From Bryocella elongata (GTDB taxonomy: Bacteria > Acidobacteriota > Terriglobia > Terriglobales > Acidobacteriaceae): a DNA stretch of 64,000 nt. The stretch lies in the NCBI RefSeq assembly GCF_900108185.1, contig NZ_FNVA01000009.1, forward strand, positions 124,001 to 188,000, written 5' to 3'. This document shows positions 1 through 7,852 of this stretch, in pieces (position 1 is the stretch's first letter; each line of letters opens with the position of its first letter). The notes below the pieces were generated by a model. That model did no database searches. It was not told the origin of the DNA and worked only from the letters and a program-made list of their open reading frames with translations. Both the position numbers and the translations under genes were made by a program.

Positions 1-909
1 GTGCATCACCTGGGGATGAACGAGCCGCGGCTGATTGCGTTCGCGACGGCGATGTCGAGCTGCGGCATCCGGGTGCTGACTCCGGAGCTGCCGGACATCA
101 AGGACTATCACGTGGGCGCGAACTCGATTGCCACGATTGGGGACGCGACGAAGTGGATGGCGGAGCGGAACGTGCCTCGTCGCACGGGCAATGAATCAGC
201 AACACCGATGAGCTTCGCACCTGTTGGCGTGATGGGGTTGAGCTTCTCGGGTGGGCTGTCACTGCTGGCGGCGGCTAGCCCGCAGTATCGGCCGTACTTC
301 CGGTTTGTGTTTGCGATCGGGTCGCAGGATGAGATGTTGCGGGTGGCGCAGTACTACCGGACGGGCGAGGACGCGGAGCCGAGTGGCGGCGAGGAGTTGC
401 TGCCTCCGCATGAGTACGGCGCGCTGGTGCTGGAGTACGAGAACCTCGAAGACTTTGTGCCGAAGCAGGACCTGGCTCCGCTGCGGGCGGTGCTACGCGC
501 GCACCTGTACGAGGAGCCGGCGAACGAGAAGGCCGCGATGGCGCTGCTGAATCCGCAGCAGGCTGCCGAGGCGAAGCAGCTGATGGATACGACCTCGGCC
601 ACGACGCGCGAGATGCTGGCGAAGGACGAGGTGAAGCATGTGCAGGACATGGCGGGGGTGAGTCCGCATGGGCACCTGGCGACGCTGACCACTCCGGTGT
701 ATCTGCTGCATGGTGAGGGCGACAACATCATCCCGGCAGCGGAGACGCAGTGGATGGCGGCGGAGCTTCCTCACCAGACGCTGCAGGCGGAGCTGATCTC
801 TCCGGTGCTATCGCACTTGGATCTGGATGGGCATGGGCCTGGGGCTTGGGATCAGCTGAAGCTGGTGCACTTCTTTGCGCTGATTCTGCATGCGGCGGAG
901 GGGCGGTAG
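1..909 (+). CDS. alpha/beta hydrolase, 5'-truncated by window edge
   Basis: This is the C-terminal 302 residues of an alpha/beta-fold hydrolase. The nucleophile elbow GLSFSGG lies near residues 79-85, with Ser81 as the probable nucleophile. An acid residue (LLHGEGDNIIP, near residue 239) and a histidine in LSHLDLDGHG near the end would complete the triad. The first visible residues read HHLG, which in such enzymes usually follows the oxyanion-hole HG motif, so the true start is probably upstream of base 1; the GTG at base 1 should not be taken as the start. No signal peptide can be judged. The substrate cannot be told from sequence. Confidence 0.75.
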   Translation: MHHLGMNEPRLIAFATAMSSCGIRVLTPELPDIKDYHVGANSIATIGDATKWMAERNVPRRTGNESATPMSFAPVGVMGLSFSGGLSLLAAASPQYRPYFRFVFAIGSQDEMLRVAQYYRTGEDAEPSGGEELLPPHEYGALVLEYENLEDFVPKQDLAPLRAVLRAHLYEEPANEKAAMALLNPQQAAEAKQLMDTTSATTREMLAKDEVKHVQDMAGVSPHGHLATLTTPVYLLHGEGDNIIPAAETQWMAAELPHQTLQAELISPVLSHLDLDGHGPGAWDQLKLVHFFALILHAAEGR

Positions 910-978
910 GGTACCCCTCCCCCGAGCTTTTTGCAAATGTTCAATTTAGAGACTTTAGGGGTGGACTTCGGTAGTGTC

Positions 979-1878
979 CTAATTTGGATTGCTGTCGTAA
1001 TTGTCCTGCTCATCCCCATGTTGTTTCCATTCTCCATAGAGCGAATGACTCAGGGCGTCTTTGCTAATGAGACTTCGCAGTTGGACTCCGTGCATGTTTG
1101 GAGTCCACAGATATCTAAAGCGAATTACGCGTGGAGCCTCGAAAACATCTGTATAGCTGACCATTCCATAGAGGTGAGCAAACAACTCACCCGTATTCAA
1201 GGATCTGATTATGTCGTGTCCGGTGTCGCAAAAGAACGGAAACTTTTTCTCCAGTGGCTTTTCCGTGGCGTGAATCACTGGCTCGCTCGTCAGAGGCTCT
1301 GGAAATTTAGCCGCATGGGGTTTATCTGAGCGCGTAATGGAAAAGTCGCCACAACTGTTGGCAATGAAAGCTTTTGTCTCTCCGAAATTGAAAAGCTCTA
1401 CCTTCACAACGGCAAAGTACGAGTCGTTCATCGTCTCCACCTTTACGACCTCCAATTCCCCAATGCGAACTTTGACTCTCGCCTTTTCTTTTCTCTTGAT
1501 TACTTCAACGCTATCCATCGTTGCCTTCGCAGCGTCTTCAGTTGCAATGGCGGCTCGTTTCGTCTCGGCCGTTTGATCAGCAATCACCAAGAGGGTCAGA
1601 AGGATCGCCCATGTTGTAATCCCCTCGGGCCAACCAAAGACTCTATACCAACGTGGCAGGTGCCTTGCGGCGTCCTCTGCGCCTTTGTCGCAGTCTTCCT
1701 GATGGGTCGCTGGGGACACCGTGACGGCCCTAATCTGATTGCATTTTGTCTCATACTGGTCGCGGGTTTTTTGATCCTGACGGGATACGTAGATCGAGCA
1801 CCCCAGTATCAGGACGACGGCGATTCCGTACTTCCAAGACAGCAGTCTTTTCAGCATGATGGGAGAATTGTAGGGCAA
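979..1878 (-). CDS. hypothetical membrane protein
   Basis: A 299-residue protein I do not recognise. One hydrophobic segment lies near residues 13-30 and a second near 85-100 (TTWAILLTLLVIAD). A charged, helical stretch follows near 105-140, and then a soluble beta-rich domain with several cysteines. This layout resembles small two-helix anchored proteins with an extracytoplasmic C-terminal domain. A second ATG seven codons in (base 1857) is an equally good start. By eye the gene is clearly less GC-rich than the flanking genes, with AT-rich third positions, which suggests it arrived by transfer. Function unknown. Confidence 0.6.
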   Translation of the reverse strand: MPYNSPIMLKRLLSWKYGIAVVLILGCSIYVSRQDQKTRDQYETKCNQIRAVTVSPATHQEDCDKGAEDAARHLPRWYRVFGWPEGITTWAILLTLLVIADQTAETKRAAIATEDAAKATMDSVEVIKRKEKARVKVRIGELEVVKVETMNDSYFAVVKVELFNFGETKAFIANSCGDFSITRSDKPHAAKFPEPLTSEPVIHATEKPLEKKFPFFCDTGHDIIRSLNTGELFAHLYGMVSYTDVFEAPRVIRFRYLWTPNMHGVQLRSLISKDALSHSLYGEWKQHGDEQDNYDSNPN

Positions 1879-2041
1879 ATTGGCCCACGACCTGGACTAC
1901 CTTGTGCGTTCTACGTTGTACAAGTCGCGGGTTCTGTTGGCCGGAGGGTACCCTATTCTGATTGTAGAGAGTTGGGTTAGTAAGTACGCCAAACGGCGCG
2001 ACCGCAGTCTTGAGTGATTCCCACCCACATCATCGCTGCGC

Positions 2042-2077
2042 TAGCCCGGGTCCGAGAGTCCGGACCCGGGGCACCCG
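2042..2077. repeat. dispersed palindrome with GGGGCACCCG tail, copy 1
   Basis: A perfect inverted repeat (CCCGGGTCCG, short AGAGT loop, complement) is followed by the tail GGGGCACCCG. Near-identical copies lie at 2480-2515, 3917-3952 and 10044-10079. Two further hairpins with a different stem but the same tail lie at 3867-3899 and 5189-5221. All are intergenic. Confidence 0.85.
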
Positions 2078-2085
2078 GTATCTTC

Positions 2086-2403
2086 TCAGCGACTTGCTGT
2101 GCTGACTGCCTTCCAGATCAGAAGCCCGGCGAAGATTACGACGACGAGAACAGTCCAGAGGTGTGCGCGGCTCGCGGCCACGGTGTATTCATTGCGGTCG
2201 GGGTCGGCGGGGTCGTAGCGGACGGAGATCGAGTCATCCTTCTTGTATTCGCTGGAGTTCGTAAAGAAGCCGCCGTACCAGTGCTCGCCGACCTTGTAGT
2301 TGAAGGAGACGGTGTAGATTGGGCCGCCACGGCCTTGTACCACCTCGACGTCGGTCACGGTGCCGTCGGCGGATTGCCAGTCGGTCTTTCTCTGCCAGCG
2401 CAT
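2086..2403 (-). CDS. DUF3592-like membrane protein
   Basis: A 105-residue protein starting at the ATG at 2403. A longer reading starting at 2466 would run into the dispersed repeat next door and is less likely. The body (VSFNYKVGEHWYGGFF, then DSISVRYDPADPDRNEYT) has the pattern of the DUF3592 family: a soluble beta domain in which a flux or conversion motif ends in YDPxDP. One C-terminal transmembrane helix (LWTVLVVVIFAGLLIW) follows. These proteins are membrane-anchored with unknown role. Only this one is on the minus strand here. Confidence 0.7.
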   Translation of the reverse strand: MRWQRKTDWQSADGTVTDVEVVQGRGGPIYTVSFNYKVGEHWYGGFFTNSSEYKKDDSISVRYDPADPDRNEYTVAASRAHLWTVLVVVIFAGLLIWKAVSTASR

Positions 2404-2479
2404 GGGGATCACTATAGCGTGGGTTTGGGTCGGGGTACTCCGGGGATTATTGAGGCTCCCGTCCACATCGTCGCTACGT

Positions 2480-2515
2480 TAGCCCGGGTCCGAGAGTCCG
2501 GACCCGGGGCACCCG
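2480..2515. repeat. dispersed palindrome with GGGGCACCCG tail, copy 2
   Basis: Identical over its length to the copy at 2042-2077, in the same orientation and 438 bases downstream. The two copies flank the DUF3592-like gene. Confidence 0.85.
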
Positions 2516-2522
2516 GATTCGT

Positions 2523-2565
2523 GGCAGGGCGAAAAGCAGGTCTCTCCGCTTCGGTCGAGATGACA
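2523..2565. repeat. AAGCAGGT / GGTCGAGATGACA dispersed element, short copy
   Basis: The element starts with AAAGCAGGTCTCTCC and ends with GGTCGAGATGACAC. Longer copies are at 7749-7820, 9154-9221 and 9847-9919. This copy lacks the internal GGGACGATGAAAC segment. Confidence 0.75.
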
Positions 2566-2730
2566 CTGTTTGGTTGGTCTCGAGGGTGGGGCCGGGGTTG
2601 AGGAAGGAAAGAATCCGCGAATGGGCTGGGAGTTTTGAGCTGAGAGTTTCGAGTTGCCAGTCGCCAGATTGCCAGTCGCCAGTGCTTGGCAGGTTGGCTC
2701 CGCTGTGCCGTGGATCAATATACTTTCTTC

Positions 2731-3786
2731 ATGCCCACGTATCTGGAACTCTCTGACATCCTTGCGGCGAAAGACCGTATTGCTGGAACTGCTGTTCGAA
2801 CCCCGCTGGTGAAGCTGGACCCGGCGCGGCTGGCTGCGGCCGGTTTCGTTGTGCCTGCAGACGTTCCGGAGATCTGGCTGAAGGATGAGAGCAAGCAGCC
2901 GATTGGGAGCTTCAAGCTGCGGGGGGCTTACAACACTGTTGCCCAACTGCCTCCAGCCGCGCTGCAGCGTGGCGTGATTACGTACTCCAGCGGCAACCAT
3001 GCGCAGGGGGTGGCGTATGCGGCGCGGGCGCTGGGGTCGAAGGCGGTGATTGTGATGCCGGACAACGCGCCGAAGGTGAAGATTGCCGCAACCGAGGCGC
3101 TGGGAGCGGAGATTGTGTTCGTCGGGTCGGCTTCGAGCGACCGGAAGATGAAAGCGGAGGAGCTGGAGGCGGCGCATGGGTACTCGATGATTCCGCCGTA
3201 CGATCATCCGTCGATCATTGCGGGGCAGGCTACTTGCGGGGTGGAGATTCTGGAACAACTCGCCGAGCTTACCGGCGAGGCGCCGGATGATGCCACGCTG
3301 GTGCTGTCGCCCGTGTCGGGTGGTGGGTTGCTTTCGGGGATCGCTACAGGGATCAAGCTGGCTAGCGAGGCTGCTGGCCATGCGGCTCCTCTTGTCTACG
3401 GCACGGAGCCGGAGCTGGCGGCGGACTCGGAGGAGAGCTTCCGGACGAAGACGCTGGTGGAGTGGCCGGCGGCGAAGACGACGCGGACGCTGTGCGACGG
3501 GCTGCGGACGCAGTCGCTCGGGGTGCTGAACTTTGAGCACATCCTGAAGTTTGTGGACAACATCATCACGGTGAACGAGGACGACATTCGGAGTGCGCTG
3601 AAGGTGTACCTGAAGGCTACGGATATTGTGGCGGAGCCTAGCGGGGCGATCACGCTGGCGGCGGCGCTGTATCGGAGCGAGGTGCTGCCGAAGGCGAAGC
3701 GGATTGTGGTGGTGGTTTCGGGTGGGAATTTGGAGCCTAGTCTGAAGGAGACTCTGGAGAACGAAGCGGGGGCGGCACACGTCTAA
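2731..3786 (+). CDS. threonine/serine dehydratase (PLP-dependent, no ACT domain)
   Basis: A 351-residue fold-type II PLP enzyme that deaminates threonine to 2-oxobutanoate and ammonia, probably also serine to pyruvate. The PLP lysine is Lys62 in IGSFKLRGAYN. The substrate loop SSGNHAQGVAYAA and the phosphate-binding glycine loop PVSGGGLLSGI are intact. It has no C-terminal ACT-like regulatory domain, so it matches the short catabolic type rather than allosteric IlvA. I chose the ATG at 2731 because the family homology begins there; 15 upstream codons read through repeat DNA. It appears to be a single-gene unit between repeat-rich gaps. Confidence 0.9.
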   Translation: MPTYLELSDILAAKDRIAGTAVRTPLVKLDPARLAAAGFVVPADVPEIWLKDESKQPIGSFKLRGAYNTVAQLPPAALQRGVITYSSGNHAQGVAYAARALGSKAVIVMPDNAPKVKIAATEALGAEIVFVGSASSDRKMKAEELEAAHGYSMIPPYDHPSIIAGQATCGVEILEQLAELTGEAPDDATLVLSPVSGGGLLSGIATGIKLASEAAGHAAPLVYGTEPELAADSEESFRTKTLVEWPAAKTTRTLCDGLRTQSLGVLNFEHILKFVDNIITVNEDDIRSALKVYLKATDIVAEPSGAITLAAALYRSEVLPKAKRIVVVVSGGNLEPSLKETLENEAGAAHV

Positions 3787-3866
3787 GAAGCCGTTGTTGG
3801 TTGTTCGGTGTTGGGTGCGCCTGCGAGCGTTCGAGGTTCCCACGCAGCTTGGGTGATTTGTGGAAT

Positions 3867-3899
3867 CCCACATCTCAGAATCGAGATGTGGGGCACCCG
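3867..3899. repeat. hairpin CCCACATCTC with GGGGCACCCG tail
   Basis: The inverted repeat CCCACATCTC / GAGATGTGGG ends in the same GGGGCACCCG tail as the CCCGGGTCCG palindromes. A sister with stem CCCACTTCTC is at 5189-5221. Confidence 0.8.
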
Positions 3900-3916
3900 G
3901 GATCGTTGCCACGCGT

Positions 3917-3952
3917 TAGCCCGGGTCCGAGAATCCGGACCCGGGGCACCCG
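3917..3952. repeat. dispersed palindrome with GGGGCACCCG tail, copy 3
   Basis: One base differs from copies 1 and 2 (loop AGAAT instead of AGAGT). It lies 17 bases after the related hairpin at 3867-3899, so the two form a tandem pair downstream of the threonine dehydratase gene. Confidence 0.85.
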
Positions 3953-3997
3953 ATCGTCGCCTAAGCTGACAGTGTCGGACCGGGCAGAGGGAACAAG

Positions 3998-5056
3998 ATG
4001 CGTGTTTCAGTTGCGAGTTTTGAGCTGCGGGTTGTGAGTGCTTCGCGTGTGGTTGCGTTGGCGATGGTGGGCGCGATGGTGCTGTGCGCTTCGGCGCAGA
4101 AGAAGCCGAAGCGGGACGATCAGCTTTCGGGGTATGACAAGTCCGCACGGGCCACGGTGCTGCATACGGCGAATCTGTACACGATGGCGGATGCGACGAC
4201 GCCTCCGATCTCGACGGTGACGGCGGGGCACGAGGTGGTGATCCTGAGCCACAACGGGCCGTGGGTAAGTGTGCTGGCGAACACGGATGCGAAGGAAGAT
4301 GACGACGACGCATCGCGGCCGGAGTTTACGGATCCGGGGAGCAATCCCGATCCTTCGTCGGGTTGGATTCGCGACAAGGGTGTGGTGAGCACGACGACGC
4401 CGAACGGTGATGCGCTGATCTTTGGGTATGCGGCGCAGCTGGAAGCTGAGGCGGCGGAGCCTCATCCGCCCAAGGACGCGGCCAGCGCAGCGCACCTGCT
4501 CTATCGGCGCGTGGCGGAGTACTTTCCGAACTCGCCGCTGGCGGCGGAGGCGGCGTATCGCTCGGCGGACATACGGTGGCAGCTGGACAAGGCAGATATC
4601 TCCACGCTGCCGAGCGCGCGGGAGCAGGACGCGATGCTGCGTCCGCGGCTGTATGACGGCGAGCTGAAGCGGGTGATGAAGTACTTTCCGCAGACGCCGC
4701 AGGCGGCCAAGGCGGCGTATGACCTGATCGACGACAAGCTGTGCGGCGACTGGCAGGGGTTGCCGAAGTGTCCGGAGATGGAGACGAACCTCTACCTGAA
4801 GTACGCCCAACAGTATGCGGGCGGGCCGAAGGCGGCGGAGGCGATGTACCAAGCGGCGTACCGGCAGGGTGCGCTGGTGACGCTGTACCTGGTGGACGAT
4901 AACGGCAAGCGCAGCGAGGCGGCGGCGAAAAACTGCCAGGCGATCGCGGACCAGATGAAGCAGAAGTATCCGGACTCGGACTGGACGGAGCGGGCGATGT
5001 CGATTGCGTTCCGGGTGGCGCAGGGTGTTCCGATCTATGGGAATGACCGGAGCTAA
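3998..5056 (+). CDS. secreted protein with SH3-like and TPR-like regions
   Basis: A 352-residue exported protein. An N-terminal hydrophobic segment ends near ALAMVGAMVLCASAQ, likely a signal peptide cut after SAQ. Residues about 45-130 resemble a bacterial SH3-like domain (ATVLHTANLYTMAD, VTAGHEVVILSHNGPWVSV, then GWIRDKGVV). The rest is helical with repeated AAEAAYRSADIRWQL-type motifs, as in TPR or BamD-like outer-membrane assembly proteins. The first 22 codons lie in a dispersed repeat word, so the ATG at 4064 is an alternative start, but it would shorten the signal peptide. The precise role is unknown. Confidence 0.7.
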   Translation: MRVSVASFELRVVSASRVVALAMVGAMVLCASAQKKPKRDDQLSGYDKSARATVLHTANLYTMADATTPPISTVTAGHEVVILSHNGPWVSVLANTDAKEDDDDASRPEFTDPGSNPDPSSGWIRDKGVVSTTTPNGDALIFGYAAQLEAEAAEPHPPKDAASAAHLLYRRVAEYFPNSPLAAEAAYRSADIRWQLDKADISTLPSAREQDAMLRPRLYDGELKRVMKYFPQTPQAAKAAYDLIDDKLCGDWQGLPKCPEMETNLYLKYAQQYAGGPKAAEAMYQAAYRQGALVTLYLVDDNGKRSEAAAKNCQAIADQMKQKYPDSDWTERAMSIAFRVAQGVPIYGNDRS

Positions 5057-5057
5057 G

Positions 5058-5126
5058 CAGCGGCTTCGCTGTTAGCAAGTCAGCGGCTTCGCTGTTAGCA
5101 AGTCAGCGGCTGCGCGGTTAGCAAGT
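5058..5126. repeat. three tandem copies of a 23-bp unit
   Basis: The unit CAGCGGCTTCGCTGTTAGC plus AAGT repeats at 5058, 5081 and 5104. The first two copies are identical and the third has two changes. A degenerate fourth unit (CGGCGACTGCGCCGCTGG) follows. It begins two bases after the stop codon of the upstream gene. Confidence 0.85.
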
Positions 5127-5188
5127 CGGCGACTGCGCCGCTGGCTCTTCGCGTTAGGGCTGCTTGGAATCACCCGACATCCTGCGAA

Positions 5189-5221
5189 CCCACTTCTCAA
5201 GAGCGAGAAGTGGGGCACCCG
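5189..5221. repeat. hairpin CCCACTTCTC with GGGGCACCCG tail
   Basis: The stem CCCACTTCTC pairs with GAGAAGTGGG and the GGGGCACCCG tail follows. The mismatch pattern relative to 3867-3899 (CATCTC to CTTCTC, GAGATG to GAGAAG) is compensatory, so the stem has been kept while its sequence changed. Confidence 0.8.
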
Positions 5222-5301
5222 GATCGTTGCCGTCACCGAACAGTCATCGCGGGAACCAAGAGATTCATGCTCCGCTAAGGCTCCTCCGCTAGAATCCCGA
5301 T

Positions 5302-6204
5302 ATGCCTCTTCTGAAGATTCTGATCCTGGCGATTGTCCAGGGACTTGCCGAACTGTTGCCCGTCTCGAGCTCGGCCCATGTGGTGACGGCCGAAAAGCTG
5401 ATGGGACTGGATCCCAGCTCGCCGGAGATGACGCTGCTGCTGGTGATGCTGCACACGGGCACCATGTTTGCCGTGATCGTGTACTTCTGGAGCCAATGGA
5501 AGCGGACGTACTTTGCCAGCAGCCATGCGTTTCAGCGGTTTGCGGTTCGGGCGATCTGGGCGACGGTGCTGACCGGGGTCATCGGGTACCCGTTGCAGAA
5601 GCTGGTGGCTCACGTCGCGTTTCCGGGAGCCCCGAAGGCGGAGATCGAGGAGCTGTTCGGCCGCCTGGACCTGGTGGGCTATGCGCTGTTCGTGGTGGGT
5701 CTGCTGATCCTGTGGGCTGGGCTGAAGGAGCGCAGCGCCGAGAAGGCGGACGCACGCGACTACGAGCGGCTGTCGCGCACGGGTGAGAATGTGACCTTCG
5801 GGCAGGCTGGGTGGATTGGCGCGGTGCAGGGGCTGTCGCTTCCCTTCCGCGGGTTCTCGCGGTCGGGCTCGACGATCTCGGCAGGCATGCTGGTGGGTGC
5901 GGCGCGGGAGCGGGCGGAGCGGTTTTCGTTTGCGCTGGCGGTGATCCTTACACCGGCTGTCGTTGCGCGCGAGGCGCTGCGGCTGATGAAGGCTTCGAAG
6001 GAAGCCGCGGCGATGGGTGCGCCGATCGACCTGCACGCGAGCATGATGGGCGCGGTGATCGGGATGGTGCTGGCGTTCTTTGCCGGGCTCGCCGGGCTGA
6101 AGTGGTTGAGCTCGTGGCTGGAGAGCGGCAAGTGGTACCTGTTCGGCATCTACTGCCTGCTGGCCAGCTGCGTGGTTCTGTTCCTGCATCACCAGGGGTA
6201 CTAA
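5302..6204 (+). CDS. uppP: undecaprenyl-diphosphatase (BacA/UppP family)
   Basis: A 300-residue integral membrane enzyme that dephosphorylates undecaprenyl pyrophosphate, recycling the lipid carrier used for peptidoglycan and other envelope polymers. The first signature (QGLAELLPVSSSAH, residues about 13-26) carries the conserved glutamate Glu17. The second (PFRGFSRSGSTISAGM, about residues 180-195) carries the arginine-serine-rich active site. At least seven hydrophobic segments are visible. The length is a little over the usual 265-280 because of a loop near residues 100-120. The ATG at 5302 follows a 245-base repeat-containing gap. Five bases separate it from the next gene. Confidence 0.93.
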   Translation: MPLLKILILAIVQGLAELLPVSSSAHVVTAEKLMGLDPSSPEMTLLLVMLHTGTMFAVIVYFWSQWKRTYFASSHAFQRFAVRAIWATVLTGVIGYPLQKLVAHVAFPGAPKAEIEELFGRLDLVGYALFVVGLLILWAGLKERSAEKADARDYERLSRTGENVTFGQAGWIGAVQGLSLPFRGFSRSGSTISAGMLVGAARERAERFSFALAVILTPAVVAREALRLMKASKEAAAMGAPIDLHASMMGAVIGMVLAFFAGLAGLKWLSSWLESGKWYLFGIYCLLASCVVLFLHHQGY

Positions 6205-6208
6205 ACGG

Positions 6209-6739
6209 ATGTTTCCGCCGGTTGCGGTGATCGGTGCGTTCGTCGCCGTTGTGGCGCTTTCGATCTTCGGTGGGCTGCTTCCGCTGGGACCGGCAAAAGC
6301 TTTGGTGAAACTCATCGCGACGTGCTTTATGGGCGTCGCGATGAGTGTTTATGGGATGGTGACGGTGTTGCAGATTGCCCGGGCGCCGCGGGTGAGCGCC
6401 GGTGGGGTGGTTCGGGCGGTGCAGGTGTTCCATGGCAAGGGAGCGCACACGCGGTTCGAACTGGATGGGCCTGACGGTCCCGTGACGCTGCACCTTTCGT
6501 ATAGCGGAGGGGCGATCACCGAAGGCGATCAAGCGCTGGTGCGGTACGTGGGCGGCATGGGTACGGTGACGCACCTGGAGATGCTGAGCGGCCCGCAACG
6601 AGGCTGGAGCACAGAAGCGAATGACGGCACCATGGGCGCGTGGATGATGTTCGGGGTGGGGGTCATCCTGGTGCTGATCGCGTTCTGGAATAACGCGCGG
6701 TATCCGGATGGATCGTCAGGACGTCGACGCTGGTGGTGA
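6209..6739 (+). CDS. membrane protein with DUF3592-like core
   Basis: A 176-residue protein with two N-terminal transmembrane helices, a soluble segment (VVRAVQVFHGKGAHTRFEL ... ALVRYVGGMGTVTH) and one C-terminal helix (MMFGVGVILVLIAFW). The order helix-helix-beta domain-helix resembles DUF3592-type proteins. It starts 4 bases after the uppP stop and overlaps the next gene by 7 bases, so the three genes look co-transcribed. The next gene has the same architecture and the pair is probably an old duplication. Function unknown. Confidence 0.65.
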   Translation: MFPPVAVIGAFVAVVALSIFGGLLPLGPAKALVKLIATCFMGVAMSVYGMVTVLQIARAPRVSAGGVVRAVQVFHGKGAHTRFELDGPDGPVTLHLSYSGGAITEGDQALVRYVGGMGTVTHLEMLSGPQRGWSTEANDGTMGAWMMFGVGVILVLIAFWNNARYPDGSSGRRRWW

Positions 6740-7302
6740 GGCAAGACGATTCCATGTTAACGATGATGGGTCTGGCGTTCGCAGCGCTGTTCCCTGTGGG
6801 TTTCCTCGTGATCGTCGCCGCCCGGATCATCCCGCGGCTGCGCCCTATAGCCTGGACCGGATTTCTGTTGATGGGGTCGGGGTTCTTGGGCTTTTCGGTG
6901 ACGAGCGCGTGGGACATTCACGCGGCGCAGCGCGTGACGATGGTCGGCACCGTGGGATATGTTGCGAAATCGACCGGTAAGGGCGGCACGTACTGGTTCA
7001 ACCTAAAAACTTCCAACGGGTGGACGCAAAGGCTCGACCTCGGAGATGCGAACGGCGTGCGGCTGGAAAATGGCCAGTTGGTTCGCGCGACCTTTCTTGA
7101 TCGAGGGGTGGGAACCGTCACTCACATCGAGTGGCTTGTCGACGACCGGGTAGTTTCCCCGATCGACCGTGGGACAGGGATGACGTCCAGCCTCCTGATG
7201 GCGATGATTTCGCTGCTTTTTCTCGGGGCGGGTGGGACTGCGTTTCAATCGTGGCGTAAGGCAAGATCGCAGAGCCTGGGATCGAATCCCTCGAAAAGCT
7301 AG
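6733..7302 (+). CDS. membrane protein with DUF3592-like core, paralogue of previous gene
   Basis: A 189-residue protein with the same layout as its upstream neighbour: two N-terminal helices, a soluble core ending GVGTVTHIEWL (compare GMGTVTHLEML in the neighbour) and a C-terminal helix (SLLMAMISLLFLGAGG). A GTG at 6733 overlaps the upstream stop; the ATG at 6754 is an alternative. Its stop codon overlaps that of the convergent DoxX gene in a shared CTAG. Function unknown. Confidence 0.65.
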   Translation: MVRQDDSMLTMMGLAFAALFPVGFLVIVAARIIPRLRPIAWTGFLLMGSGFLGFSVTSAWDIHAAQRVTMVGTVGYVAKSTGKGGTYWFNLKTSNGWTQRLDLGDANGVRLENGQLVRATFLDRGVGTVTHIEWLVDDRVVSPIDRGTGMTSSLLMAMISLLFLGAGGTAFQSWRKARSQSLGSNPSKS

Positions 7303-7688
7303 CCTTGGTTGCCCACACGCTGCGCTGCTGGAACGCGGGTGTAGGCCCAAGCCCAGGCGATGAGGACGAGTTGCAGCGGAAGGCGGGCCCAGAGCACCCA
7401 GAGCGGGATGTTGGCGTAGCGTTCGGGGTGCTGGAGCATCCAGAGGTTGGCGGGGGAGACGGCGATCAGGAGCAGGATGATTCCCCAGGCGGCGGCGCGG
7501 TTCAGCTTTGGATAGGGGAGAAGGATTCCGAGGCCGCCGGCGAACTCTGCCACACCACTGATGAGGACGAGGGCGTGGTGGGCCGTGAGGTAGTCCGGCA
7601 TGATGGCTTCGTACGTGCGCGTGGCGACGAAGTGGGCGATGCCCGCGGCGAGGTAGAGGGTACCCATGGCGATCCGGCCTAGACGCAT
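7299..7688 (-). CDS. DoxX-like membrane protein
   Basis: A 129-residue protein with four transmembrane helices (LGRIAMGTLYLAAGIAHF, HHALVLISGVAEFAGGLGIL, AAAWGIILLLIAVSPANLW and PLQLVLIAWAWAY). The pattern of an early GxxxxxAGxxHF, a glycine-rich second helix EFAGGLGILL and NLWM before the fourth helix is typical of DoxX-like/DUF4267-type proteins. These are inner-membrane proteins, some linked to thiosulfate:quinone oxidoreductase or redox stress, most uncharacterised. It is monocistronic and convergent with the preceding gene. Confidence 0.75.
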   Translation of the reverse strand: MRLGRIAMGTLYLAAGIAHFVATRTYEAIMPDYLTAHHALVLISGVAEFAGGLGILLPYPKLNRAAAWGIILLLIAVSPANLWMLQHPERYANIPLWVLWARLPLQLVLIAWAWAYTRVPAAQRVGNQG

Positions 7689-7748
7689 CGGGAGACCTTC
7701 AGAGCGAACCCCTCCGGCGCGGTTCGCTCGCGTGCACGCTGTATGCCC

Positions 7749-7820
7749 ATGCTGGCAGAGAAGCAGGTTTCCCTACTACGCGGGGACGATGAAACTGTCC
7801 CACTACGGTCGAAATGACAC
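7749..7820. repeat. AAGCAGGT / GGTCGAAATGACA dispersed element, full copy
   Basis: It begins ATGCTGGCAGAGAAGCAGG, contains GGGGACGATGAAACTGTCCC (an internal inverted repeat) and ends CGGTCGAAATGACAC. It matches the copy at 9154-9221 along almost its whole length. Confidence 0.8.
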
Positions 7821-7852
7821 TTCCTGCGTGGTGCGGAATATGTCGATACGAC

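Larger units (their letters stand above)
2404..2730. other. repeat-rich intergenic region
   Basis: No gene is seen in these 327 bases. They hold a copy of the GGGGCACCCG-tailed palindrome (2480-2515), a copy of the AAGCAGGT...GGTCGAGATGACA element (2523-2565), and a stretch near 2625-2700 made of repeated GTTTTGAGCTGAGAG / AGTTGCCAGTCGCCAG words. Similar words recur at 3998-4035 and 9970-10010. The threonine dehydratase promoter must lie here, but I see no clear -35/-10 pair. Confidence 0.7.

Noticed and set aside
2479..3912. Long reverse-strand open frame of 477 codons
   Set aside because: It covers the threonine dehydratase gene antisense and the repeats beside it. The protein is Arg/Pro/His-rich low complexity without family features.
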